Source: G965250275 sp965250275 (GTDB taxonomy: Bacteria > Pseudomonadota > Alphaproteobacteria > Rhodobacterales > Rhodobacteraceae). Taken from it: 64,000 bases of DNA. Under the pieces are notes generated by a model, which was given only the letters and a program-made list of their open reading frames with translations, did no database searches and was not told where the DNA came from. The translations under genes and the position numbers were made by a program. Shown here piece by piece: positions 17,164 to 25,701 of the stretch. The stretch spans positions 1,984,001 through 2,048,000 of the forward strand of contig OZ252297.1 of the NCBI GenBank assembly GCA_965250275.1, given 5' to 3'. Numbering within the stretch: the stretch's first letter is position 1; each line of letters starts with the position of its first letter.

Positions 17164-17820
17164 CTAAGATTCTCCTTTCATCAGAAGCTCTGCATAGTCA
17201 TCCATTGTGATTTCGCCGCCTTCGTCTCTGGTTCGGGAGCGGGCGTCTTCGGGCAGGGCCTCTTGTACGAGATCGATTCTTTTCCAGCTGGGGTGGGGCT
17301 GCGCACCTTGCGCGTCCGGAACATAGGGGCTGTCTGCCTGGCGCTTGTGTTTGTGAATGTAGCGGGCGCAATTGAGAAAGCAGCTTTCCACTTCCACGCG
17401 CGCAACCATATTGGCGCCGGGATATCGGGCGAGGTCCGCTTCCGCCTCTGACAGGGTGGCGTGCCCCTGTACCCGCACCCGATTGGGTGTTTCGAAATCA
17501 ATAAAGAGCAGCCCCACTTTGCCGGTCTCGGCGGCATTCCCCATGCTCTTGAACATCCCGTTGCCGTCATATGAGGGGAAGATCAGCGTCTTTGGGTCCT
17601 CGATTTGGCATACACCGACAGGGCCGCCTTTATAGCTGACCGTCGGTCGACCGCTGGCATCGACCGTTGACAGAAAGAAGAAGTCCCGGCTGGCGATGAA
17701 GTCTGCCGCTGGACCTTCGACCACGTCCCAGACGATGGCATTCTGCACCGTTTGGGCGAGCTTTTCCGTGTTGAAGCGGGCCTGCATGGCCCGCTGCGCA
17801 TCGGTATAGAACGCAGTCAT
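17164..17820 (-). CDS. Pyridoxamine 5'-phosphate oxidase-family flavoprotein
   Basis: A 218-residue protein with the split-barrel FMN fold of the PNPOx-like family. The core runs FFFLSTVDASGRPTVSYKG, GNGMFKSMGNAAETGKVGLL and VRVQGHATLSE. The C-terminal SPYVPDAQGAQPHPSWKRID is typical of the larger putative oxidoreductases of this family rather than of PdxH itself, and the PdxH substrate motif is missing. Its start overlaps the nitrilase stop (ATGA), so the two probably act on related compounds. Confidence 0.8.
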   Translation of the reverse strand: MTAFYTDAQRAMQARFNTEKLAQTVQNAIVWDVVEGPAADFIASRDFFFLSTVDASGRPTVSYKGGPVGVCQIEDPKTLIFPSYDGNGMFKSMGNAAETGKVGLLFIDFETPNRVRVQGHATLSEAEADLARYPGANMVARVEVESCFLNCARYIHKHKRQADSPYVPDAQGAQPHPSWKRIDLVQEALPEDARSRTRDEGGEITMDDYAELLMKGES

Positions 17821-18809
17821 GCGGCGTCCCCGTCCACGGATTTCAGCACCGAGGGTTCAGCCGGCGGATTTGCGCTGTCTGGTCCTGCATATCCATCCAG
17901 CACGTGCCGCGCGACATCCGGGCGATAGTAGTGCCCCGCAGGATCGGCGAAGACCTTTGCACCTTCGATCATGCTCAGATCGGCCTCCGCGATGGCCAGC
18001 CCGTCAGTGTGCTCGTCGATCGGGTCGGTCAGGCGATATCCATCGGGACCGAAAACTGCCGCCGCCCCGCCGCCGGGGAAAACCATCTCCTTCAGCGCCT
18101 CATTGCCTTGGGTGATGGCATCCAGACTGTCCTCTGTGATGATCGAATTGGCAGACAGAACATAGCAACCACCCTGCAAAGCATAGCTTTGGGACTCGTT
18201 GGTGTTGGCCTCGGCCGAGAGCGCATAGGCACTGCGCACGCCCTTGAACATCCCGAATGAGGGCCAGCACGCCACATGGATCTGTTCGCCCAGTTGGTAC
18301 ATCCCCTGCCGGTTGATCGGTTGAATGTTCTCCCAACAACATAGTCCACCGACTTTGCCGAATGGCGTGTCTGCGACCTTGATGTCTGTAACGGGACCTT
18401 CCCCCCAGACGGTGCGTTCCATATGTGTCGGACGCAGCTTCCGGCGGCTCATCACCAGTTCTCCGCGATCGCTGATCAGGGCCTGGGCGCAGTAGATGCT
18501 GCCCCGATCCCGTTCCGCAAAGCCCAGCATGACCCAGGTGTCCGCCCGGGCAGCAGCATCGCCGATTGCTTTCATTTCCGGCCCGTCCACGGTGATCGCG
18601 TTCATTCGATGGGCCATAACGATATCCATCGCCATCATGGGCGGATTGAGCCAGATCGAGAACGGATATCCCGGCAGCCAAACCTCGCCGAATGCGATCA
18701 GTTTGACGTCCTGGCGTCCTGCCTCTTCAATCAGGGCGATGGTTTTGTCCAGCGTGCCTTTGGCGTCCATCCAGACCGGCGCAGCTTGAACGGCAGCAAT
18801 TTTGACCAT
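17817..18809 (-). CDS. Nitrilase (carbon-nitrogen hydrolase)
   Basis: Hydrolyses an organic nitrile to acid and ammonia, or a related amide. The catalytic triad is complete: E42 in AFGEVWLPGYP, K124 in SRRKLRPTHMER, and nucleophile C158 in GGLCCWEN. LPGYP and the RPTHxE block are typical of true aliphatic or aromatic nitrilases rather than omega-amidases. At 330 residues it is of normal length. It is followed by, and overlaps, the flavoprotein gene. A LuxR-type regulator lies 120 bases upstream on the same strand. Confidence 0.88.
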   Translation of the reverse strand: MVKIAAVQAAPVWMDAKGTLDKTIALIEEAGRQDVKLIAFGEVWLPGYPFSIWLNPPMMAMDIVMAHRMNAITVDGPEMKAIGDAAARADTWVMLGFAERDRGSIYCAQALISDRGELVMSRRKLRPTHMERTVWGEGPVTDIKVADTPFGKVGGLCCWENIQPINRQGMYQLGEQIHVACWPSFGMFKGVRSAYALSAEANTNESQSYALQGGCYVLSANSIITEDSLDAITQGNEALKEMVFPGGGAAAVFGPDGYRLTDPIDEHTDGLAIAEADLSMIEGAKVFADPAGHYYRPDVARHVLDGYAGPDSANPPAEPSVLKSVDGDAA

Positions 18810-18860
18810 GATCCTCTCCTGCTGTGTTTTCGCCTGAAAGGGTATCGCTGCATGGTGTGG

Positions 18861-18889
18861 CCGGGGCAGTCCCCGTTTGGGGACCCCGG
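18861..18889. repeat. GC-rich inverted repeat between luxR-type and nitrilase genes
   Basis: GTCCCC (18869-18874) and GGGGAC (18879-18884) pair around a GTTT loop, with further complementarity of the flanking CCGGGG and CCCCGG. It lies in the 120-base gap between the LuxR-type gene and the nitrilase gene, both on the - strand. No T-run follows on either strand, so it may be an operator or a weak transcription barrier. Confidence 0.4.
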
Positions 18890-18929
18890 GGTCATTGAGG
18901 GCTGAACAGTTTGAGGCCCGCGGGCACTC

Positions 18930-19592
18930 TCAGGCGCTGCCTTCCCTCCAGGCTGCTGCCATGGCTGTCCGGTTCGACGTTCCGAATACCCGGTTGAGCG
19001 CTTTGAGATGCTTGCGGACGGCTGCCTCGCCGGTGGCAAGCTCTTCAGCGATTTCCCTGTTTGTCAGACCTTCGGCTGCCAGTCGCGCCACGTCGTTTTG
19101 GCGTGGGCTCAAGCCCTTGTGCCGCCGGGGCCGGGCCATCAGCGTGGTCGAGGTGCGGGTGGCATGTGTGGAGAGTGCACAGAGACCCTCGGGATCGAGC
19201 CTCGCGGCGGTTTCCGCACTGAGCGCACCGAGATAGAGCACGCCCGACAGGTCGGTTCCTTGATAAAGGGGCAAACAGGCGAAACCGTGCAAACCGAACC
19301 GCCCTGATACACGTTGATAGAGTTGTGAGTGCGGCCAGCGCTCGCCCAGGCAGGTCAACGTTGAACAGGGCGTCTCGGTGTCCCGCATATGTGCCAGAAC
19401 CGGGTCAATTCCGATCCCGGTGATTTCATAGGCGCGGATGAACGCGTCCGGCATGGCCAGAATGACCCCGCCGTCAAACCTGCTGTCGACGTCGAATGTG
19501 TAGAGGCCCACGCTTTCCATGCCCGAAGATCGCAGCGCCGTTTCGGCGTAGCCAACGAGGTCTTCACGATAAGAGGGGCGTCCCCAGAACAT
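18930..19592 (-). CDS. LuxR-family transcriptional regulator
   Basis: A 220-residue regulator with a C-terminal LuxR/NarL helix-turn-helix (GLSPRQNDVARLAAEGLTNR, ending LKALNRVFGTSNR, about residues 160-207). The N-terminal 150 residues look like a GAF-like sensory domain (FACLPLYQGTDLSGVLYLGA), not an acyl-homoserine-lactone pocket. It probably controls the nitrilase/flavoprotein pair directly downstream and may respond to their substrate. It is divergent from the small secreted protein at 19713. Confidence 0.8.
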   Translation of the reverse strand: MFWGRPSYREDLVGYAETALRSSGMESVGLYTFDVDSRFDGGVILAMPDAFIRAYEITGIGIDPVLAHMRDTETPCSTLTCLGERWPHSQLYQRVSGRFGLHGFACLPLYQGTDLSGVLYLGALSAETAARLDPEGLCALSTHATRTSTTLMARPRRHKGLSPRQNDVARLAAEGLTNREIAEELATGEAAVRKHLKALNRVFGTSNRTAMAAAWREGSA

Positions 19593-19712
19593 AGCTGCTA
19601 CTATAGCATGGCGGCAGCCCTTTGCGCAGCACGATCACGCGCGACGGTCCCGTTTCATGGTGATCCGACTCCGGTATGCGCGCGTATTACCCTTCAAACG
19701 GAGGATCGAGAC

Positions 19713-20123
19713 ATGCAGCAGATTTTTGGAACCCGCGCCGCCGCGCTCTGTCTGGCCGGGGCGATCGCCGCAACATCACAGGCCGCGAACGCGGGAAATG
19801 AATCGCGCTTTGAAGCGTTCCCGATTTCAGCGGACCAGTTTGAGATTGTGGCGGAATTCTCGGAAAACGCGATCTACTGGTGCGGCGCTGCCGTTTATGC
19901 GCAAAACTGGCTGTCAAAATCGGCGACGCAGAAAATCTACGTGGTGCGCGGACCGTCCCCAAGCACGGGAAAACCCGGTGATGTGGCCGTGCGGTTTGGA
20001 TTTACGCCACCTCCCGGAGGGGCTGCCGCGAGCAGTTATTCCAACGACGTTGATATTGTTGGAAATGTCCTGTCGCTGACGCAGGCACGTCAGGGCTGCA
20101 CGGAGCGCTCCGCCAGCGGCTGA
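19713..20123 (+). CDS. Small secreted protein of unknown function
   Basis: A 136-residue product with a clear Sec signal peptide (AAALCLAGAIAATSQAANA, cleavage after ANA) and a short mature domain containing two Cys (WCGAAVY and QGCTERS), which could form a disulfide. GGAGG eight bases upstream supports the ATG at 19713; the frame is open earlier without family sequence. I do not recognise the family. It lies next to the LuxR/nitrilase group but on the other strand. The end converges on the nlpD-like gene across a hairpin. Confidence 0.7.
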   Translation: MQQIFGTRAAALCLAGAIAATSQAANAGNESRFEAFPISADQFEIVAEFSENAIYWCGAAVYAQNWLSKSATQKIYVVRGPSPSTGKPGDVAVRFGFTPPPGGAAASSYSNDVDIVGNVLSLTQARQGCTERSASG

Positions 20124-20138
20124 CGGTTCGACCTCGCG

Positions 20139-20162
20139 CTGGACTGAACGCCTTCAGTCCAG
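20139..20162. terminator. Hairpin between convergent genes, overlapping the nlpD-like stop
   Basis: CTGGACTGAA (20139-20148) and TTCAGTCCAG (20153-20162) form a perfect 10-bp stem with a 4-base loop. It sits between the convergent 19713 and 20154 genes, and the right arm contains the stop codon of the latter. No T-run follows on either side, so bidirectional termination is plausible but not intrinsic in the classical sense. Confidence 0.5.
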
Positions 20163-21350
20163 ATACGGGGCGGGATCGACGCTGTCGAAACCCTGACGCA
20201 CCTCGAAATGCAGATAAGCCGCATCGCCTTCGCGCAGGACCGCGATGGGTTGTCCGCGGCTGACGCGGTCATCCTTGTTCACCTTAATCCCGGTCACGTT
20301 GGCATAGACGGTCAGCAGGCTATCTTCATGCCGGACGACGACGATTGGGACATTGTCGGCGTCTTGAGTGATCGCGGCGACTGTTCCATCTGCGGCGGCT
20401 TTGACCGGTGTACCCGGCGCTGCGGCGATGTCGATGCCGTCATTGCGTCCCTTTTTGTATCCCCGGATGACTTTGCCCGTCACTGGATAGGCCATGGCCC
20501 CGCTGCCGCTGGGTTTGGTCTGCTCCGCTAGGCGGGTCTGCGGCACGTCGACAGGTTTTGCGGCGGCCGCCACTTTCTCGTCCGGCAGCGGTGTCGTTGC
20601 GCTTGGCGGCGTGGGGGTTGGCGAGCCGCTACCGGGCTGGGTCACCGCCGTCGCTGCCGCTGCACCGGCCACCGCGTTGCTGGCGTCTGAGGCCTCGGCA
20701 ATCGGGATCAGCAGAAATTGACCTTCGCGAATCGCAAAATCGGACCCCAGCCCGTTCCATTGGCCCAGCGACTTGACGGGAACGTTGTAGAGCCGCGCGA
20801 TGGTATAGGCCGTCTCGCCACGCTCAACCTTGTGCCTGACAGGCTCCGGACCGGGTTGTACCGGGGGCGCCACGGTGGCTGCGGGCGCAAGAGACGTTGT
20901 CTGGACCGGCGTTGTGTCAGGCGCGCTGTCGATGGCCTCACCTGCCAATGCAGCGATATCGACACCACCGGCTGTCGTTGAACCGCCCGGCAGGGATGTG
21001 GGAACGGGGCTGGGCAGCGCCAGAACCTCGCCATTGCGCAACGGTACTTCGGGATCAATACCGTTGAAACGTCCCAACTCGGTTGCATTCACTCCCAATC
21101 GGGCCGCAACGCTTGTGACCGTGTCGCCGCGCCGCGCCACCGCGACCTGATAGTTTGGATAGGTGATCAGACCCCGCGAATCCGGTGACGGACGATCTTG
21201 TGTCGGTGCGCCGCGGGCGGCTTCGGTGGTGTTGAAGGCTCCGAACTGACCGCGAACATCGAAGTCCAACGGTTCAGTGCATGCCCCCAGCCCCAAAAGG
21301 CCAATGAGCGCCATCGACCTCACGGCGGCTATGCGGGTTGAATCTGTCAT
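20154..21350 (-). CDS. NlpD-like lipoprotein, two LysM and degenerate LytM (M23) domain
   Basis: Envelope lipoprotein that probably activates cell-wall amidases at division. From the ATG at 21350 the signal peptide ends in the lipobox LLGLGAC. Two LysM peptidoglycan-binding modules follow (VARRGDTVTSVAARLG and VERGETAYTIARLYNVP), then a low-complexity linker rich in Pro, Ala and Thr, then a LytM domain. In that domain the zinc ligands are altered (GRNDGIDIA and YANVT where His is expected; only LHFEVR keeps one), as in catalytically dead NlpD/EnvC. It lies downstream of surE and pcm, the usual order for nlpD. Confidence 0.88.
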   Translation of the reverse strand: MTDSTRIAAVRSMALIGLLGLGACTEPLDFDVRGQFGAFNTTEAARGAPTQDRPSPDSRGLITYPNYQVAVARRGDTVTSVAARLGVNATELGRFNGIDPEVPLRNGEVLALPSPVPTSLPGGSTTAGGVDIAALAGEAIDSAPDTTPVQTTSLAPAATVAPPVQPGPEPVRHKVERGETAYTIARLYNVPVKSLGQWNGLGSDFAIREGQFLLIPIAEASDASNAVAGAAAATAVTQPGSGSPTPTPPSATTPLPDEKVAAAAKPVDVPQTRLAEQTKPSGSGAMAYPVTGKVIRGYKKGRNDGIDIAAAPGTPVKAAADGTVAAITQDADNVPIVVVRHEDSLLTVYANVTGIKVNKDDRVSRGQPIAVLREGDAAYLHFEVRQGFDSVDPAPYLD

Positions 21351-21415
21351 CTCTGCATCCTCAAAAGCTACCCCTGTTGGGTCGGGGCTTGGCATCACGC
21401 ATCAATCAATCTGTC

Positions 21416-22060
21416 TCAATCTTTGCCCAGCCCCTCCAGCAGAGGGACAAAGCGGACCGGTCTTAATTCGTCGTATTCGTACCCGTCTTCCGTTCTGCGC
21501 ACCCGGATCAGGGTTTGTACCGCGTCTGACTGGCCCACCGGCACCACCATAATACCGCCGATCTTCAGTTGCGCCAATAGGGGGCCCGGTGGGTCTTCGG
21601 CGGCCGCTGTCACAATGATGCGGTCAAAAGGCGCTTGTTCTGCCAGCCCGAACGAGCCGTCGGAGACCAGCGCCGTAATGTTCGTCAGATCCAGGCGCTC
21701 AAAGACGCGGCGCGCTTCCAGCACAAGGCGGCGATGCCGCTCGACCGTGTAAACCCGGCGGGCCAATCGGCTGAGAATGGCGGCCTGGTAGCCTGAACCC
21801 GTACCAACCTCTAAGACCTTGTCCCGCGCGCTGACCTGCAGGGCTTGGGTCATCAGTCCGACAACGGATGGTTGGCTGATGGTTTGCCCACAGGCAATTG
21901 GCAGCGGCATATCTTCGTAGGCGCGTTCCGAGAACAGGCCGGTGATAAAGGCACCGCGATCAACCTCTTCCATCGCCGACAGGACACGCGCGTCGGTAAC
22001 CCCCTTCGACCGGAGCGCGAAGAGGAACTGCATTTTTGTTTCGGCGCTGGCGTCGCTCAT
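21416..22060 (-). CDS. pcm: Protein-L-isoaspartate O-methyltransferase
   Basis: Repairs isoaspartyl residues in aged proteins using S-adenosylmethionine. The 214-residue product has the catalytic QTISQPSVVGLM segment (S62) and the SAM-binding loop VLEVGTGSGYQ around residues 82-92. FDRIIVTAAAEDPPGPLLAQL is the family's conserved C-terminal block. The start overlaps the surE stop by four bases. surE-pcm-nlpD is a widely conserved stationary-phase survival cluster. Confidence 0.95.
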   Translation of the reverse strand: MSDASAETKMQFLFALRSKGVTDARVLSAMEEVDRGAFITGLFSERAYEDMPLPIACGQTISQPSVVGLMTQALQVSARDKVLEVGTGSGYQAAILSRLARRVYTVERHRRLVLEARRVFERLDLTNITALVSDGSFGLAEQAPFDRIIVTAAAEDPPGPLLAQLKIGGIMVVPVGQSDAVQTLIRVRRTEDGYEYDELRPVRFVPLLEGLGKD

Positions 22061-22839
22061 TCGATGACTTTGAGGGCCTCCAGTGCATCATGGGCCGTCA
22101 GATCCGCCCGCATCGGCGTCACGGAAATGTACCCGTCCAGATTGACCGCCGCATCGGTCCCAGGTTCGGTCGAAACCTGTTGGTTGCCGCCCTTGATCCA
22201 AAGAAAGCGGCGTCCGGACGGCGAACTGTGAGGTTCGACCCCGAAATGGGTGCCACGCCGGAAGCCCTGTGGCGAGATACGCGTGCCCCGGACCTCATCA
22301 GCGGGCACCGGCGGGAAATTGACGTTGTAAAAGAGCCGGTAATCCTCGCCGTTGTGCGGCGTCGCGTCGAGGACCTTTCGGATCAGGGCCGCCCCATGTT
22401 TGGCGGCTGCCTCGAAAGGATTGTCCAGATTCAGGTTGCGCGGTCCGTAGTATTGAGACAGCGCAAGCGCCGGCAGACCCTGCAAAGCGGCTTCCATGGC
22501 CCCGCCGAGCGTGCCGGAATAGAGCGCATTTTCCGCGGAGTTGTTGCCCCGGTTCACGCCGGACAACACCAGATCGGGGGGCGTCTCTTTCATGACATCG
22601 TGCAACCCGGCCATCACGCAGTCTGCAGGACTGCCCTCTGCGGCAAACCGTCTTTCGCCCATCTGCGCGATCATCATCGGATGGGTGTAGCTGATGCAAT
22701 GCGCGACACCGGACTGTTCAAAGGCCGGCGCCACCGTCCAGACTTCGCCATTCGGTCCGGCGAGGTCTTCGGCAATGGCGGTCAGGACCTTCAGTCCGGG
22801 CGCATTGATGCCGTCGTCGTTCGTGATGAGAATGCGCAT
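22057..22839 (-). CDS. surE: 5'/3'-nucleotidase SurE
   Basis: Metal-dependent phosphatase acting on nucleoside monophosphates and polyphosphate in stationary phase. ILITNDDGINAPG carries the metal ligands D8 and D9, S43 is in EQSGVAHC, and LSGVNRGNN supplies the Asn ligand. At 260 residues it is of family length. It is first in the surE-pcm-nlpD run on the - strand. Confidence 0.96.
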   Translation of the reverse strand: MRILITNDDGINAPGLKVLTAIAEDLAGPNGEVWTVAPAFEQSGVAHCISYTHPMMIAQMGERRFAAEGSPADCVMAGLHDVMKETPPDLVLSGVNRGNNSAENALYSGTLGGAMEAALQGLPALALSQYYGPRNLNLDNPFEAAAKHGAALIRKVLDATPHNGEDYRLFYNVNFPPVPADEVRGTRISPQGFRRGTHFGVEPHSSPSGRRFLWIKGGNQQVSTEPGTDAAVNLDGYISVTPMRADLTAHDALEALKVIE

Positions 22840-22897
22840 GCTCGCCCCTTTTTGACTTGATAGACCCGCGCTCGGGGCAGAGCAAGCGCGGCGGTTT

Positions 22898-23542
22898 TCA
22901 GTCAGATTGCAACAAATCCAGCAATCGGGCGGCTTCCGCTGCGGTGGAGGTCAAAGCCTCGCGGTCTTCGCCAGGATAGAACCGACCGCGTGTCGCAGTG
23001 GGCATGGGGCGTGGATTCAGAACCTTTACCCGAGGACCTGTGTTGACGGTCTCGGCGGCCCAACTGCGGGCCAGGGCGATCTGAGCGGATTTTGTAGCAC
23101 CATAGGCCCCGAAGAACTTGTCACCCGCGTGGGGGTCATCAAAGAAGACCGCAGTACCCGCTGTGCCAAGCAGCGGTGCCACAAATGGAATAAGTCGCGC
23201 TGTGGCATTCGCGTTCACATTGACGGATTTTGCCCAGTCATTCTCATCCACAAAGTTTGCCGGGCTCAGCGGGGCGGCGTGAATGGCGGTATGGGCCCAG
23301 AGCTGCAGCGCGCCCCAGCGGTCGTGGATACCGCGGCACAGTGTGGCCATCGCGCCCGGATCGGTAATGTCCATCGGGGCGAGCGTGGCGCTTCCGCCGG
23401 CCGCTTTGATACGGTCGTCGAGCTCTTCCAGGGCGCCGACCGTGCGGCCAACGGCAAGGACGTGGTGGGTCGGGGCGAGGGCTTCGGCCAGCGCAGCGCC
23501 AAGGCCGCGGGAAGCACCGGTGATCAGGGCAAGGGACGTCAT
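22898..23542 (-). CDS. Short-chain dehydrogenase/reductase
   Basis: NAD(P)-dependent oxidoreductase of 214 residues, shorter than classical SDRs (about 250). The cofactor motif is ITGASRGLGAALAEAL and LAVGRT follows the second strand. APMDITDPGAM marks the adenine pocket. The catalytic Tyr-x3-Lys is YGATKSAQ, placed after FDDPHAGDKFFG. The family and substrate are unassigned. It lies 58 bases downstream of surE on the same strand and 87 bases after the small 23630 gene. Confidence 0.85.
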   Translation of the reverse strand: MTSLALITGASRGLGAALAEALAPTHHVLAVGRTVGALEELDDRIKAAGGSATLAPMDITDPGAMATLCRGIHDRWGALQLWAHTAIHAAPLSPANFVDENDWAKSVNVNANATARLIPFVAPLLGTAGTAVFFDDPHAGDKFFGAYGATKSAQIALARSWAAETVNTGPRVKVLNPRPMPTATRGRFYPGEDREALTSTAAEAARLLDLLQSD

Positions 23543-23629
23543 GCTGCGCGGTGTACCGCGTGCGACAGTGGGGTCAAGCCCCGCTCGGGCGCCGCGGGCG
23601 TGCTCATTGAGAAAGTCGCAGGCGACAGG

Positions 23630-23896
23630 TCAGGGCAGGGCGAGGCGCCGGGTTTGACTGCCGGTTTGCAGAATCACGCCATTTGCATCGATCCCGGCGA
23701 CGCGGCCGCGATTCAGGCGCGCCCCGCGTTTGACACGCGTGATCTTTCCGCCGGGCATGCGGATCAGGGCTTCGGGCGCCTGTTCGGGTCCGAAGATGCC
23801 GATCACTGCGATTTCGTTGAGGCGCAGAGCGCCCTTGACCGTGGCCTTTTGGGCCACGCTGGCGGGCGTTTTGCCCGCGCCTTGTTTGATTGCCAT
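23630..23896 (-). CDS. Small basic beta-rich protein, unknown function
   Basis: An 88-residue basic protein whose second half (VIGIFGPEQAPEALIRMPGG then ITRVKRGARLNRGRVAGI, VILQTGSQTRRLALP) has the alternating pattern of the periplasmic HR/PilP or GspC-like beta module. No signal peptide is visible, and no membrane anchor. It could be a cytoplasmic domain relative or a remnant of a longer secretion-system protein. It is placed between the SDR and purF on the same strand. The codon pattern looks coding. Confidence 0.55.
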   Translation of the reverse strand: MAIKQGAGKTPASVAQKATVKGALRLNEIAVIGIFGPEQAPEALIRMPGGKITRVKRGARLNRGRVAGIDANGVILQTGSQTRRLALP

Positions 23897-24049
23897 TGGT
23901 TGCTCAATTCGCCGCGGTTCGACCGCGGTTGGATTTCATTCGGGTGGGTTTTCACCGTGCAGGTAGATCAGGTCGCCGGGAGTTAAAAGGTCGACGCGAG
24001 GTCAGATCGGCCGCATCGGCCAGCCTTTGCCGATGGCGTCGCCGCGGAC

Positions 24050-25549
24050 CTACTCCGCGGCCTTCATTTCAAAGCCTTTTTCGATCATGTCGGCCGGCTC
24101 AACCGGGTACTCGCCCGAGAAACACGCGTCGCAGTATTGCGGCTGGTTCGGGTTGCGCCCCTTTGCCTCGCCAACTGCGCGATACAGCCCGTCGAGCGAG
24201 ATGAACTTGAGGCTGTCGACCGCCAGATGGTCGCGCATTTCGTCCTCGGACATGGTTGCCGCCAGCAGTTTTTCGCGTTGCGGCGTGTCGACACCGTAAA
24301 AACACGGCCACGCAGTCGGTGGAGAGGCGATGCGGAAATGCACTTCTGCGGCGCCGGCATCCAGGATCATTTCCTTGATCTTGCGGCTGGTGGTGCCGCG
24401 CACCACCGAGTCGTCCACCAGAATGACACGCTTTCCCTGGATCAGCGCGCGGTTCACGTTCAGCTTCAGACGCACGCCCATATTCCGGATCTGTTCAGTC
24501 GGTTCGATAAAGGTGCGTCCCATGTACTGGTTTCGGATGATCCCCATCGCATAGGGGATACCGGACTCCAGAGAGTATCCGATCGCGGCAGGCGTGCCGC
24601 TGTCGGGGACCGGGCACACCAGATCGGCCTCCACCGGGCTTTCCTTGGCGAGTTCACGGCCAATGGCTTCGCGGGTTTCATACACAGACCGCCCCCCCAG
24701 AATGCTGTCGGGGCGCGAGAAATACACATGCTCGAAGATGCAGAAGCGCGGCGCTCTTTTGCGGAAGGGAAAGTGGCTTTCAACCCCTCTTTCGGCGGTG
24801 ATCACGACCATTTCGCCGGGCTCAATCTCGCGGATGAAGTCCGCGCCAATGATATCGAGCGCACAGGTTTCCGAACTGAGCACCCAACCCTCTCCGATCC
24901 GGCCCAGTACAAGCGGTCGCACACCCAGCGGATCGCGTACGCCAATCAGCTTGGTGCGGGTCATCGCAACGACCGAAAACGCGCCTTCGACCCGGCGCAA
25001 AGCGTCTTCCATCCGTTCGGGGATGTTGCGCTGCAGCGAGCGCGCCATCAAGTGGATGATGCATTCGCTGTCAGATGAGCTTTGAAAGATCGATCCTCGT
25101 TCAATCAGTTCCTTGCGCAGAGCGTTGGCGTTCGTGATGTTTCCGTTATGGGCAATCGCCGCGCCGCCCATGGAAAACTCGCCAAAGAAAGGCTGGACGT
25201 CACGGATCGCTGTCGGGCCCTTTGTGCCTGCGGTGGAATACCGCACATGCCCGATGGCCAGCGGCCCTGGCAAGGTCTGCATCAGGGACTGTTCGGTGAA
25301 GTTGTCGCGCACATAACCAAAGCGCCTTGCGGAGTTGAATCCCTGCAGCGGATCGTGGGCGACGATGCCGCCGGCCTCTTGGCCGCGGTGCTGCAGTGCA
25401 TGCAGGCCGAGTGCAACGAAATTGGCGGCGTCTGCGACACCCACAACTCCGAATATGCCACATTCTTCGCGAAGCTTGTCGTCGTCCCCGAGGTCCCGGA
25501 GCAGGGACGTGTCAAAGGGATTGGCGGGCGGCATTAGGGGCGTAGACAA
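24050..25549 (-). CDS. purF: Amidophosphoribosyltransferase, [4Fe-4S] type
   Basis: First committed enzyme of purine synthesis: glutamine plus PRPP gives phosphoribosylamine. The N-terminal nucleophile is C30 in REECGIFGVVG, preceded by a propeptide that must be removed, as in the Bacillus-type enzyme. The PRPP loop is VILVDDSVVRGTTSRK. The four Fe-S cysteines of that type are visible in RFCIFEHVYF, AWPCFYGVDTP and YCDACFSGEYP. Its length of 499 fits. cvpA lies upstream on the same strand, with a Hint gene inserted between. Confidence 0.96.
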   Translation of the reverse strand: MSTPLMPPANPFDTSLLRDLGDDDKLREECGIFGVVGVADAANFVALGLHALQHRGQEAGGIVAHDPLQGFNSARRFGYVRDNFTEQSLMQTLPGPLAIGHVRYSTAGTKGPTAIRDVQPFFGEFSMGGAAIAHNGNITNANALRKELIERGSIFQSSSDSECIIHLMARSLQRNIPERMEDALRRVEGAFSVVAMTRTKLIGVRDPLGVRPLVLGRIGEGWVLSSETCALDIIGADFIREIEPGEMVVITAERGVESHFPFRKRAPRFCIFEHVYFSRPDSILGGRSVYETREAIGRELAKESPVEADLVCPVPDSGTPAAIGYSLESGIPYAMGIIRNQYMGRTFIEPTEQIRNMGVRLKLNVNRALIQGKRVILVDDSVVRGTTSRKIKEMILDAGAAEVHFRIASPPTAWPCFYGVDTPQREKLLAATMSEDEMRDHLAVDSLKFISLDGLYRAVGEAKGRNPNQPQYCDACFSGEYPVEPADMIEKGFEMKAAE

Positions 25550-25701
25550 AGCTGGCAGCTCCGAATCCGATATCGGGACGGGTCATGACATAGTGCCTCG
25601 GAGCGCCGGTGTCACGAAAACATCACGTTCTTGGGACGTCTTATGCAAAACCGTGATCCGGGCACGCAACGTCAAGTCCCGCGCGCGCCCGGGTCATGCG
25701 G

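Noticed and set aside
19593..19630. Lux-box-like symmetry upstream of the LuxR-type gene
   Set aside because: Only TGCTA-CTA-TAGCA symmetry is present, too short and unlike a 20-base lux box; the protein also lacks an AHL-binding domain.
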